From: JANQJA01 sp047947185
GTDB taxonomy: Bacteria; Pseudomonadota; Gammaproteobacteria; Pseudomonadales; Azotimanducaceae
Length of the DNA: 64,000 nucleotides
Reading direction: 5' to 3'
Assembly: GCA_047947185.1 (NCBI GenBank)
Contig: CP170502.1
Coordinates: 3,286,001-3,350,000 of the forward strand
In this document: piece after piece, positions 45,084-52,914 of the stretch
How the letters are laid out: every line of letters begins with the position of its first letter
How positions within the stretch are numbered: position 1 is the stretch's first letter
Made by a program: the position numbers and the translations under genes
Notes under the pieces: model-generated
What the model saw: the letters and a program-made list of their open reading frames with translations, nothing else
Told to the model about the DNA's origin: nothing
The model's database searches: none

Positions 45084-46424
45084 TCAGGCAAGAAAGCCCA
45101 TATCCCGCTGCTGGAAATTGCCAAGGTTGGGGGCCACTTCCACCAGTTGATCTTCTGGCACACCAAACCACCGGGCGAAGGTTGCGGCATATTGATCAGC
45201 GGACATGGTCGGAATAATCCGACCGCCTGTCACGTCAGCTTCACCACCAATCTCCAGTACCGGCATCTGGCCATAAATCCTGCGTCCGAGTACTGGGCCC
45301 CCACACACCAGCTGGTGTGAGCCCCAGCCGTGATCAGTGCCGTCACCGTTACTGGTAAGCGTTCGCCCAAAATCAGACTGGGTAAAACACACGGCCTGGT
45401 CAAATACGCCCAGTTCTTTCAGGGCGTCACAGAATGCGCCCAGGGAATCACTGACATCACCCAGCAAACCCGGCTGGTTTTCGTTCTGGTCGTCGTGTGT
45501 ATCAAAGCCCCCGGTGCTAACAAAAAAGATCTGTCGCGAGGCCATAAACGCCTCTTTTACTGCCAGCAGCCGCGCAACAATTTGCAGTTGCCTGCCAAGA
45601 TTGGTGTCAGGGAAGGTGGTGGTTAAGGTCGGCGCAAGAGCCAGCGCATTGTTCACCAGGTCTGCCGTCCCCAGGGACCGCTGATGCACATCTCTCAGGG
45701 CACGCGCGTGCATGTTACCCGGGTCAAGTGCCGACAGGCGTTCAAAGGCGGCCCGTCGCTCCACACCAAACTGTACGTCGGGGGCAAAAGCACCGTAGGC
45801 GTTAGCGCCTTCGAGGCCAATAGTATAGGGCACCGTCTGGTTACCGGCCTGGAAGATCACATTGCCGGAAGCTGATACGTTCATGGGCAGCAGTTGCCCC
45901 TGCCCCTCCACCGCCAGTATGTCTGCAATACGCCCAGCCCAACCGCTTGACAGGCCGGACTGCCCCTTCAGCGTCTGCCACTGGTCCTGCTGGTCATTAT
46001 GGGAAAAGAGCTGGGGTGGAAGCCTGACCGAACCATCCAGGTAAGCAGATTTTGTTACGGGTTCAACCAGCGGCCCCACATTGGCCACAACCCCCAGGTC
46101 ACCTGCTTCAAACAGCGTCCTGGCACGCTGCATTGACGGGTGCAGTCCATAGGACGCGCCATCGGGGTTATCCGGACTGATTGCCAACAGGTCATCCCGG
46201 GCTACGGCAAGATTCTGCCGCGACCGGGCGTAAACGTTGTACTCGGCTGTGCTCGACGGTGCAATCATGTTGAACGCATCATTGCCGCCCAGCAGGAAAA
46301 GGTTAACGAGGCACTTGTAATCACCAAACGCCATCGAATCGGCAAAGGATACCACCGGGCCCATACCAAATTTGCCCAGCGCCATGGCGCCGGCTCCCAA
46401 TTTCAGCAACTGTCTTCGCTTCAT
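45084..46424 (-). CDS. DUF1501 secreted protein
   Basis: Exported protein of the DUF1501 family, distantly related to the alkaline phosphatase/sulfatase fold; function unknown. The 446 residues start MKRRQLLKLGAGAMALGKFG, an RR-containing signal that may use the Tat route. Family features include LFLLGGNDAFNMIAP, DQQDQWQTLKG, ICFTQSDFGRTL-like FTQSDFGRTL and DGTDHGWGSHQLVCGGPVLG. It overlaps the DUF1800 stop by 4 bp (ATGA), the usual DUF1800-DUF1501 pair. Confidence 0.9.
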   Translation of the reverse strand: MKRRQLLKLGAGAMALGKFGMGPVVSFADSMAFGDYKCLVNLFLLGGNDAFNMIAPSSTAEYNVYARSRQNLAVARDDLLAISPDNPDGASYGLHPSMQRARTLFEAGDLGVVANVGPLVEPVTKSAYLDGSVRLPPQLFSHNDQQDQWQTLKGQSGLSSGWAGRIADILAVEGQGQLLPMNVSASGNVIFQAGNQTVPYTIGLEGANAYGAFAPDVQFGVERRAAFERLSALDPGNMHARALRDVHQRSLGTADLVNNALALAPTLTTTFPDTNLGRQLQIVARLLAVKEAFMASRQIFFVSTGGFDTHDDQNENQPGLLGDVSDSLGAFCDALKELGVFDQAVCFTQSDFGRTLTSNGDGTDHGWGSHQLVCGGPVLGRRIYGQMPVLEIGGEADVTGGRIIPTMSADQYAATFARWFGVPEDQLVEVAPNLGNFQQRDMGFLA

Positions 46425-48076
46425 GGCAACACCGCAAATTCCGGAGAACTGGCTATCGAATGTATGGCTTCCATGACCCGCCCGTCGGGCCCCTGCCAGA
46501 GCGCAACCAGCGCCTCGGTTTCGGCCCGCAGTTCGTCTGAGATAGTACCGCCCAGGAGCTTGTCGGCAATTCTTTGCACCAGCACGGACGGATTGGACGC
46601 AAAGGCCACATCATCTTCGAGACTCAAATAAATGTCCCTTGGCCTGAGGTTGGCGGACCGCGAGTTACGCAGAAAAATGGCAAATGCCAGATAGTTGTTG
46701 ACGCTCGACGAGGTGGTCTCATTGGTAATCTGCATTTCGGGTGAGACCAGGGAAGCCAGCTTGATTTCCCCGGAAGGCGCAAAGTCCGGGCTGAAGAAAT
46801 TGAACACCGAAGGTGCGCGCAGGGGCGCCTGGGAAAAAGCGTCTTCTGGTGACGGGAAATAATAGGTGCCTTCTTCTGACCTGGCGTCAAACGCACGCCA
46901 AAGCGCCGTCAGGCGCAACAGCGGTTCGGTCAGCTTGCCACCCGTTTCACCCTGGCCTGGCGAACGCGCTTCCTCATCCAGGAGTATGGCACGAACCACG
47001 GCACCCAGGTTACCACGGATGCCATTGCCATCGTCATTAAAAACGCGGGCCACGCGCTCTACGTAGGCCCGTGATGGATTTGCACTCACCAGTTTCTGGA
47101 TGAGCTGACGAGAAACAAAAGGGGCTACATTCGGATGCTCAAAAATGTTATCGAGCGCCATGGCCAGATCCTGTTCCGGGGTCTGGCCCGCCGGCAGAAC
47201 CAAGCCACCCAGCAACCGCTTCGGGTTGGTGTCATGGAAGTCAGCGAATGCCTGCATCGGGCGGGTAAAGTTTCGGCGCGGTGACCGGAAGCGGGGTGAT
47301 CCGCCATAGGTCCAACCGGTAAAGACATGCGCAAAGCCTTCTATCACCGACTGGTCATAGGTTGGAATCGTGAGCCCGTTACTATCGAGTCGGGGTGTGC
47401 CGTCCAGGTTCAATTCCACCAGTCCAATCGTAAAAAGCTGCATCAGTTCGCGTGCGTAGTTTTCATCCGGCCGGATGTTGCGCGCTTCATCGGGTTTCTC
47501 GTTGCCCAGCATGGAGAGATAGACGCCCATTGCGGGACTCAGCGTCACGGCTTCCAGCAGGTCCCGATAGTTGCCAAAAGCCCGCTGTGCCAGCAGGTCG
47601 TAGTAGGTTGCGAGACCATAGGGTGCGTTAAAGAGCGCGCCTCGTTCTGACACCACAAGAATCTGGGACAGCGCAAATGCAACCCGCTGGCGAAGCTGGT
47701 CTTCTCCCTGCAAGGCTGCCTGGAACCAGGCATCAACCCGGTTGGCCTGGGCAACAAAGTTGTTCTGTGGCTCGGGCAGGGACAACATGTATGGCACCTG
47801 AAGGGTGGCTGGCGTAAACAACTGGCGGTTGAGCCAGGGCTCAATACCCGACTCGCGTAGCTCGATTACCGCATCCGTGGTGGGTCCAAATGTCGCCTGT
47901 CGAAGAAACCGGTGGGCTTCCTCCAGCGTGAGTGCTGTCTGGTCCGGTGGTGCTGGGGCGGGGGTGGGTGCCGGGATCGCAGGTGTGACCGGGCCTGGAC
48001 CGCTACCACTGCTGCCACCGCCGCCACAGCCGAGCAGCAGAGTGACCACAAGACCACACAGGATTACTCGGGCCAT
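46421..48076 (-). CDS. DUF1800 lipoprotein
   Basis: Secreted DUF1800 family protein of unknown role. From ATG 48076 there are 551 residues. A lipobox (VTLLLGCGG) is followed by a Gly/Ser and Pro/Ala linker and the conserved RFLRQATFGPTTDAVIEL, YARELMQLFTIGLVELN, GFAHVFTGWTYGG and PFVSRQLIQKLVSANPS segments. Co-translated with DUF1501. The longer open frame would need about 47 unrelated N-terminal residues. Confidence 0.92.
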   Translation of the reverse strand: MARVILCGLVVTLLLGCGGGGSSGSGPGPVTPAIPAPTPAPAPPDQTALTLEEAHRFLRQATFGPTTDAVIELRESGIEPWLNRQLFTPATLQVPYMLSLPEPQNNFVAQANRVDAWFQAALQGEDQLRQRVAFALSQILVVSERGALFNAPYGLATYYDLLAQRAFGNYRDLLEAVTLSPAMGVYLSMLGNEKPDEARNIRPDENYARELMQLFTIGLVELNLDGTPRLDSNGLTIPTYDQSVIEGFAHVFTGWTYGGSPRFRSPRRNFTRPMQAFADFHDTNPKRLLGGLVLPAGQTPEQDLAMALDNIFEHPNVAPFVSRQLIQKLVSANPSRAYVERVARVFNDDGNGIRGNLGAVVRAILLDEEARSPGQGETGGKLTEPLLRLTALWRAFDARSEEGTYYFPSPEDAFSQAPLRAPSVFNFFSPDFAPSGEIKLASLVSPEMQITNETTSSSVNNYLAFAIFLRNSRSANLRPRDIYLSLEDDVAFASNPSVLVQRIADKLLGGTISDELRAETEALVALWQGPDGRVMEAIHSIASSPEFAVLP

Positions 48077-48173
48077 CGCGACGAAATCCGGTTTGATTGG
48101 TGAGATATTATACGCGAGAGTGCTGTATTCCCGTCGCAATACCTTGACCGGTGCCCACTGGAGGCATGTCTTA

Positions 48174-48761
48174 ATGCAGAACTTTTCACAGGCCGCGGCC
48201 AACAACAGTGAACCCATACTGGCCGTCCTGAAACGGTTGCTGCCCGAACCGGCTACCCTGCTGGAAGTGGGCAGCGGTGCGGGTCAGCATGCAATCTGTT
48301 TTACAGACGCCATGCCCGGGCTCAGCTGGCAACCCACCGAGCAGGGTGACCGGTTCGCTGGCCTCTGCGAGAATGTTAGCGAATACGGCAATTCTCGCGT
48401 GCTTGAGCCACTGCGGCTGGACCTGGCTGACGACTGGCCGACGGTACCCGCAGATCATGTTTATGCGGCAAACGTGTTGCATATTGTCAGTGAAAAACTC
48501 GGCCAAGCCCTTATTACCGGGGCCGGGCGCTGCCTTTCCAGCGGGGGCATGCTGCTGCTGTACGGACCCTTCTGTTACGCCGGGCGTTATACCAGCAACT
48601 CAAATGCTGATTTTGACCACTGGCTCAGATCACGTGACCCGGAAAGTGGTATCCGCGACGTCGAATGGGTGCAAGCTATTGCGACCCGGGCCGGTTTTTT
48701 GCTGCTGGAAGACTGCGATATGCCCGCAAACAACCGCCTGTTGGTGTTCCGTCATCGCTGA
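48174..48761 (+). CDS. DUF938 family SAM-dependent methyltransferase
   Basis: Class I methyltransferase of unknown substrate, 195 residues from ATG 48174 (GGAGG at 48160-48164). SAM motif I is LLEVGSGAGQHAICFTDAMP; the family signature PTEQGDRFAGLCEN and VYAANVLHIVSE follow, then GMLLLYGPFCYAGRYTSNSNA and FDHWLRSRDPESGIRD. Divergent from the DUF1800 gene with 97 bp between them; convergent with the PhyH gene. Confidence 0.88.
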   Translation: MQNFSQAAANNSEPILAVLKRLLPEPATLLEVGSGAGQHAICFTDAMPGLSWQPTEQGDRFAGLCENVSEYGNSRVLEPLRLDLADDWPTVPADHVYAANVLHIVSEKLGQALITGAGRCLSSGGMLLLYGPFCYAGRYTSNSNADFDHWLRSRDPESGIRDVEWVQAIATRAGFLLLEDCDMPANNRLLVFRHR

Positions 48762-48820
48762 CCGGCTGGCCTCGCTGTCAGGTGCCGGACCCGTCTGCAT
48801 TGATCAGGGCGTGAAGGGGA

Positions 48821-49798
48821 TTACTGTTCACCCCTTGGCATGGCGCGCCGCACTTCCGGATCAAACCCGGACGCGACCCATTCTCCCTGTGCCGTGTTCC
48901 AGTGTGAAAAGAAAAGCCGAATTGCGGGATCAGCGTGCAGGGCCAGCCGCTCAGGAAACAGGTTCCAGTTGGTGAGAACCGGGGAGGGTGGTCTTACATA
49001 CCTGTCCGTGGTTGGCAGTGAACTGCGCAGCCAACCACCACGCCCGTAATACTGATGCCAGGTTCGCCGTGAACGAATGCCATCACCATCAAGGCGCGTA
49101 TGAAAGGTTGCCGTGTCATACAGGACACAGGACCCCTTCGGGGCGTACAGCGGTACCTCTTGGTAACTGTCACCGAGTTCTGCAAACGCCAGCGCAAGGG
49201 TTTCGAACCTATTGCTGCCCGGGACAACGGCAAAAGCCGGTGTACCCGGCTCCACGTCCGTCAGGTAGTGAATTGCACAGAGCCAGTCGCAGGGCATGTA
49301 GGGCTTGCGCAACAGGCGGTCTTCCGAGGTCATGTCATGGTGAAAGTTCATGGTACCCAGGCCGGCATTTTCCGGTGTTTCACGAAAGTTGAATTCCGCA
49401 AACCGGGGCCGGTCAGGGCCACCCAACAGGTCACAGACAAGCGGGTAGGAACTGGGGTGTTGGGTGTATCGATCCAGCTCGGGATAGTCCAGCAGGGGCT
49501 GGGAAAAAATGAGCCCCTGGTTTCGATGATGCGGCTTGCGCTTTTCGGTGAGGCCCCAGACTTCCGGGTGTTCTTTCTGGGTCCGGTCATAGAAGCCATT
49601 CAGGTGTTCAAGCTCTGCCTCGTCAAGGCAGTTGCTGAGCACAACAAATCCCTGTGCCTCAAAGTAACTGGCCGCCTCCTTTCGCTGCAGCACAGGGTCA
49701 AACAGCGGCGCCGTCTCCTTGCTGATTCGGCCAAAACCCTGAGCGGCCAGTTTGGGATCACCGCTCTTGTTTTCCTGTTGCGTCAGCTTGACCTGCAT
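48821..49798 (-). CDS. Phytanoyl-CoA dioxygenase (PhyH) family oxygenase
   Basis: Probable Fe(II)/2-oxoglutarate oxygenase, 325 residues. Ligands are likely in FHHDMTSEDR (HxD) and DTATFHTRLDGDG (distal His), with an arginine in RSRRTWHQYYGRGG for 2-oxoglutarate. N-terminus MQVKLTQQENKSGDPKLA is poorly conserved. ATG 49798 has GGGGAG upstream and TATAAT (minus strand, 49835-49830) about 32 bases before it. Not closely similar to the PhyH protein at 13389. Confidence 0.85.
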   Translation of the reverse strand: MQVKLTQQENKSGDPKLAAQGFGRISKETAPLFDPVLQRKEAASYFEAQGFVVLSNCLDEAELEHLNGFYDRTQKEHPEVWGLTEKRKPHHRNQGLIFSQPLLDYPELDRYTQHPSSYPLVCDLLGGPDRPRFAEFNFRETPENAGLGTMNFHHDMTSEDRLLRKPYMPCDWLCAIHYLTDVEPGTPAFAVVPGSNRFETLALAFAELGDSYQEVPLYAPKGSCVLYDTATFHTRLDGDGIRSRRTWHQYYGRGGWLRSSLPTTDRYVRPPSPVLTNWNLFPERLALHADPAIRLFFSHWNTAQGEWVASGFDPEVRRAMPRGEQ

Positions 49799-49859
49799 CG
49801 CCTGTGTCTCCCCTCATCCGGATACCTGGATTATAGGCGACCGCGCAAGCTGCCGCGAC
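49777..49859. repeat. Leader copy 1 of an 83-bp direct repeat
   Basis: This segment covers the first eight codons, ribosome site and -10 region of the PhyH gene. The same stretch recurs in the same orientation at 50960-51042, about 75% identical by eye with one compensating pair of indels. The two copies bracket the PEP-CTERM gene with its promoter and terminator. Confidence 0.8.
49830..49835 (-). promoter_or_regulatory. -10 box for the PhyH gene
   Basis: On the minus strand the sequence is TATAAT, a perfect -10. A matching -35 at 16-18 bp upstream is weak. Transcription would start close to 49823, leaving about a 25-base leader before ATG 49798. Confidence 0.45.
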
Positions 49860-50099
49860 ACACCCTGACCATCGAAATGATGTGATCCAGGCTTGCCCAT
49901 TCAAGCGACTTGCGCCTGCAGGCCGGCACTGCCTGGAAGATCCAGGCCGCTAACGCCACAGATACCCAGGCTGTCCGCACCCGAACCGGCGACATGCTGC
50001 GGCCAATAAGTCAGGGCATCACCGAATGCCCCTGGCTCAAGGACAAAAAAAAACCGCGTCTCCGCGGGATTTTTCAATAACCAATGCTGCGCCTTTCCG
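49860..50099. other. Gap between PhyH and PEP-CTERM gene 2
   Basis: About 240 bp with no coding signal that I can support (301 bp counting the leader repeat). It holds a terminator stem for the PEP-CTERM gene near its right end. No RNA gene or repeat was recognised in the remainder. Confidence 0.5.
50045..50074 (-). terminator. Intrinsic terminator of PEP-CTERM gene 2
   Basis: CCGCG at 50054-50058 pairs with CGCGG at 50063-50067 across a 4-base loop, extended by flanking A and T runs; on the minus strand it is followed by nine consecutive T. This is the most convincing intrinsic terminator in the window. Confidence 0.8.
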
Positions 50100-50735
50100 T
50101 TACTGCACCTTGAGCTTGCGTCTGCGCGATGCCATCAGACCGGCAATTCCCAGGCCAAAAAAAGCAAACGCCGCGGGTTCCGGTACGGCGACGCTATGAA
50201 GCGCGGCGACACCCATGATGTCCGACTGGCCTGAACCTCGAATTGCGAGATTCGTCACCGTGGCACCATTCGCGATACCCCAATCAGAAAGGTCAATCGC
50301 TGCGCCGAAAAGGCTAAAGCCGCAGCCACAGTTCTTCAGGGTAAAATCCAGACCCGTGTCGATGAACGAACCCGCGCCAACCAGAAATTCACTACCACCA
50401 ATCTCTATTTCCATATACAGGCTGTCAGCGGAGAATCGACTGTCGAAGACCACGAGATCAGCGCCCGCGTTGTTGACAATGCCGGTATCAAAGAACAGGC
50501 CGAACTTGTCGCTGGTACCAATATTGATGGCCCCGTCCGTGAGATCATCACCGACCAGGGCTGCCACAGCATCGACACCGTTAAAGTTTCCGCCCGAGCC
50601 ACTGATCCGCGTCGCGCTGCTCACCCAGTTCGTCAGATCACCAAATGGACCCACCACAATTGCGCTGGCGCCAGGGGCAACCAGAGCGGTAACGACGGCT
50701 AACATGATGCTTTGAATTGATAATTTTTTGCTCAC
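50100..50735 (-). CDS. PEP-CTERM sorting-domain exported protein 2
   Basis: Exported PEP-CTERM protein, 211 residues from GTG 50735 (GGAG 8 bases upstream; GTG 50741 is too close to it). Signal peptide MSKKLSIQSIMLAVVTALVA ends near GASA. The body is Gly/Asp/Ser-rich without recognisable catalytic residues, with a CGCGF cysteine pair. The C-terminus has VPEPAAFAFFGLGIAGLMA followed by SRRRK, a standard tripartite sorting signal. Has its own terminator and -24/-12 promoter. Confidence 0.88.
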   Translation of the reverse strand: MSKKLSIQSIMLAVVTALVAPGASAIVVGPFGDLTNWVSSATRISGSGGNFNGVDAVAALVGDDLTDGAINIGTSDKFGLFFDTGIVNNAGADLVVFDSRFSADSLYMEIEIGGSEFLVGAGSFIDTGLDFTLKNCGCGFSLFGAAIDLSDWGIANGATVTNLAIRGSGQSDIMGVAALHSVAVPEPAAFAFFGLGIAGLMASRRRKLKVQ

Positions 50736-50808
50736 ACGCACATCTCCAGGGTAGGAATCATGGGATCAGGGTGAGTTAACGCCCCTCGCTCCCGTCAAAC
50801 AATACGTA

Positions 50809-50824
50809 CGCAATTATTACGCCA
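50809..50824 (-). promoter_or_regulatory. Sigma-54 (-24/-12) promoter candidate for PEP-CTERM gene 2
   Basis: Minus-strand TGGCGTAATAATTGCG has GG-N10-GC spacing and the full TTGC half. It differs from TGGCACG-N4-TTGC at three positions. Transcription would begin near 50798, about 63 bases before GTG 50735. Confidence 0.55.
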
Positions 50825-50855
50825 CCTTAATCGCGGCAGAGTTTTTGCTTTTAAA

Positions 50856-51065
50856 TTAGATAGTTAGGCAGCTTGACCAGTTGCATCGCCTTTCAAGCAG
50901 CCTGCCAGCGTAAAAAATCTCGACGTTCTTGCGAGGTCCAATCAGACCAGGGAGACACAGTTGTGTCAGCTTGACCTGCATTGCTTGTCTCTCCCCATGA
51001 TCCGAATGCCAGCTTACAGGCGGCCGCCCGAATCGCCGCGACCCACTTCACTTTTTCTATATTCT
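50856..51065. other. Gap between PEP-CTERM 2 promoter and the secreted protein
   Basis: Contains the second leader copy (50960-51042) and a 41-codon minus-strand open frame (50981 to 50856) that starts with the same eight codons as PhyH and then diverges. The frame has no homology I recognise and looks like a gene remnant. Total gap between the two genes is about 330 bp. Confidence 0.5.
50960..51042. repeat. Leader copy 2 of an 83-bp direct repeat
   Basis: Counterpart of 49777-49859 in the same orientation. It keeps ATG at 50981 (minus), the codons for MQVKLTQ and a GGGGAG ribosome site, but the TATAAT has decayed to TGTAAG. It lies directly after the stop codon of the secreted protein gene. 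Confidence 0.8.
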
Positions 51066-52121
51066 TTACTCTGCACCCGCGGCCCGGCGGGCAAGTTCTT
51101 CCTCTTCCAGCAGGCGTGCCCCACGCAGTATGTTACCCATGGAATAGTTGCCTTCATGGCAGGCATATTCAAAAACCTTGTCGGTGCTCTTCTGCCAGAC
51201 ATAGGCACCGCTCCAGGGAGATGTCCAGGCAGAGGGATCATCCACCGTAAAGTCGTACAGCAGGTTTCCATCCGCCTGCAGGGTGAACCGCTCAATCAGG
51301 TGCAATTCTTCACCCGCGCCCCCGAGGCCCGTGGCAGACTTGAAATTCCTTGTATCCACTACAAGCGTGTCTCCCTCCCAGTGCCCCACCGAATCGCCAA
51401 ACCACCGCGTCATCCCGGCAGGCAGGTGCTCATCATTGAGACGAATAATGCGCGCGTCATGCACCATCTCGAGCAGGATCATGACGTGCGTGTCTGTCTG
51501 CACAATACGTTTGAAATTGTTATACAGGCCGGGCAGCATGGGCGGGCCCACACTGAAGCCGAGCAGGCAACGCTCGGCCAGCGCCAGGCTTTCAGGGTTA
51601 TCGAATGGTCCAGGCCCGTCGTAATCGAGCCAGGAGGCGGTGCCATCATTGCGATGGCCAAAAGAACTGAAGTTGTCGGCCATCCGCATGCGGCCAACCC
51701 GGGTCATGGCGGGCTGTCGTCCATTGGGCGGGTCGTAGATGATGGAGGTGCGGATCTTGCCATCAATGGCAACAACCTCGCTGCCAGGATCAACCCAGAA
51801 GGCGTTATAACCCCCTACACCCCCGGCGCCCAGTGCCTGGTTGCCATCCCCGCCAACCACCGGCGCGCCCCGTTCAGGATCGCTGGGTGCATTGGCTGCT
51901 GCAAGGCTCGTGGCTGCACGCGCCATAATGGATGCAGCTTCCTCTTTGGTCATGAATTGCTTGTCACCAAACTCCCGCGGTCGGTTGAGTGGCGTTAGCG
52001 TGCCGGAATCGTAAAAACCGGACAGGTCCGGATGCCCTGATGCGGTACGGGGCAGGGTATCTGCCGGGGCGAGAGGTGCCACCAGCATCAGCAGAACAAC
52101 AAACCAGTTCCTAGAATTCAT
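51066..52121 (-). CDS. Conserved exported protein, function unknown
   Basis: Member of a large family of secreted proteins in environmental bacteria without known role. From ATG 52121 (GGGAGGAAG upstream) 351 residues: signal peptide MNSRNWFVVLLMLVAPLAPA, a mid region with MTRVGRMRMADNFSSFGH, then the family C-terminal block GDSVGHWEGDTLVVDTRNF, ELHLIERFTL and VFEYACHEGNYSM. No catalytic triad identified. Overlaps the YceH-like gene by 11 bp. Confidence 0.75.
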   Translation of the reverse strand: MNSRNWFVVLLMLVAPLAPADTLPRTASGHPDLSGFYDSGTLTPLNRPREFGDKQFMTKEEAASIMARAATSLAAANAPSDPERGAPVVGGDGNQALGAGGVGGYNAFWVDPGSEVVAIDGKIRTSIIYDPPNGRQPAMTRVGRMRMADNFSSFGHRNDGTASWLDYDGPGPFDNPESLALAERCLLGFSVGPPMLPGLYNNFKRIVQTDTHVMILLEMVHDARIIRLNDEHLPAGMTRWFGDSVGHWEGDTLVVDTRNFKSATGLGGAGEELHLIERFTLQADGNLLYDFTVDDPSAWTSPWSGAYVWQKSTDKVFEYACHEGNYSMGNILRGARLLEEEELARRAAGAE

Positions 52122-52815
52122 CATCTTCCTCCCGGCTTTCCAGTCCCGCGGTTCCGTTGGTGCTTTCATGCTCTGCCGGGCCAAAAGATGTGCCCGTCAG
52201 TGATTCGAGCGCGGCCTCCAGTGCCGCGACGCGGGCTTCCAACTGTTCTATACGTCCTGGCCGGGTCTCCCTGCCAGCCGCCGGGGCTACCACTTCAACC
52301 GCGGCCGATTCCATTTCGCCGGCCAGCTGGTGCATGTATTCATGGTCCTGGCGTCCCGGTTTCCTCGGCAATCTCGCCACCAGGCCCCGCTCAATCAGGT
52401 TTTCCAAGGTGGCGGCAACCGCGGCATTGTCAGCAAACTCGTGCAACCTGCCGGACCGGGTCCGAAGTTCCCCGGGTGTTTGCGGACCACGCAACAGCAA
52501 CAGGCAGATAACGGCATATTCTGCTTCGGAAAACTGCCACTCTGCCATTGGCGTATTGCAGATTCTCTGTGTGTACTTTTCCACACCGGCCTTGGCGCCC
52601 TCCCGAACCATCACCAGGTGCTGCTCTGCGAGCTTGCGAGCGGTACGCTGCACCAGCCCCTGTTCAAGCTGCATGACCGGGTCGCGACTGGACTTCTGGT
52701 TGCAGGCATTGGTAAGCGCGTTCAGCGTCAGCGGATACTGCTCTGGTGTTGTGACGGCCTTTTCCATCAGGCAGCCAATGACCCGGGCTTCTGCCGGATT
52801 CAGGTTCAGACTCAT
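52111..52815 (-). CDS. YceH family (DUF480) protein
   Basis: Winged-helix duplicate protein of unknown function, 234 residues from ATG 52815. Features are MSLNLNPAEARVIGCLMEKA, YPLTLNALTNACNQKSSRDP and AEYAVICLLLLRGPQTPGEL RTRSGRLHEF, characteristic of YceH. The C-terminus is extended by a coiled coil and an acidic tail. It leads a two-gene unit with the exported protein. Confidence 0.9.
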   Translation of the reverse strand: MSLNLNPAEARVIGCLMEKAVTTPEQYPLTLNALTNACNQKSSRDPVMQLEQGLVQRTARKLAEQHLVMVREGAKAGVEKYTQRICNTPMAEWQFSEAEYAVICLLLLRGPQTPGELRTRSGRLHEFADNAAVAATLENLIERGLVARLPRKPGRQDHEYMHQLAGEMESAAVEVVAPAAGRETRPGRIEQLEARVAALEAALESLTGTSFGPAEHESTNGTAGLESREEDDEF

Positions 52816-52914
52816 GATGCTTGCCCCTCCAGGGTTTCGGTTGGCGATTGTAACCCGCGCTTGCCTCGGGACGTAGATCTCGCATGGCGGTTCGAACACC
52901 CGGGCCTGGGTCGG

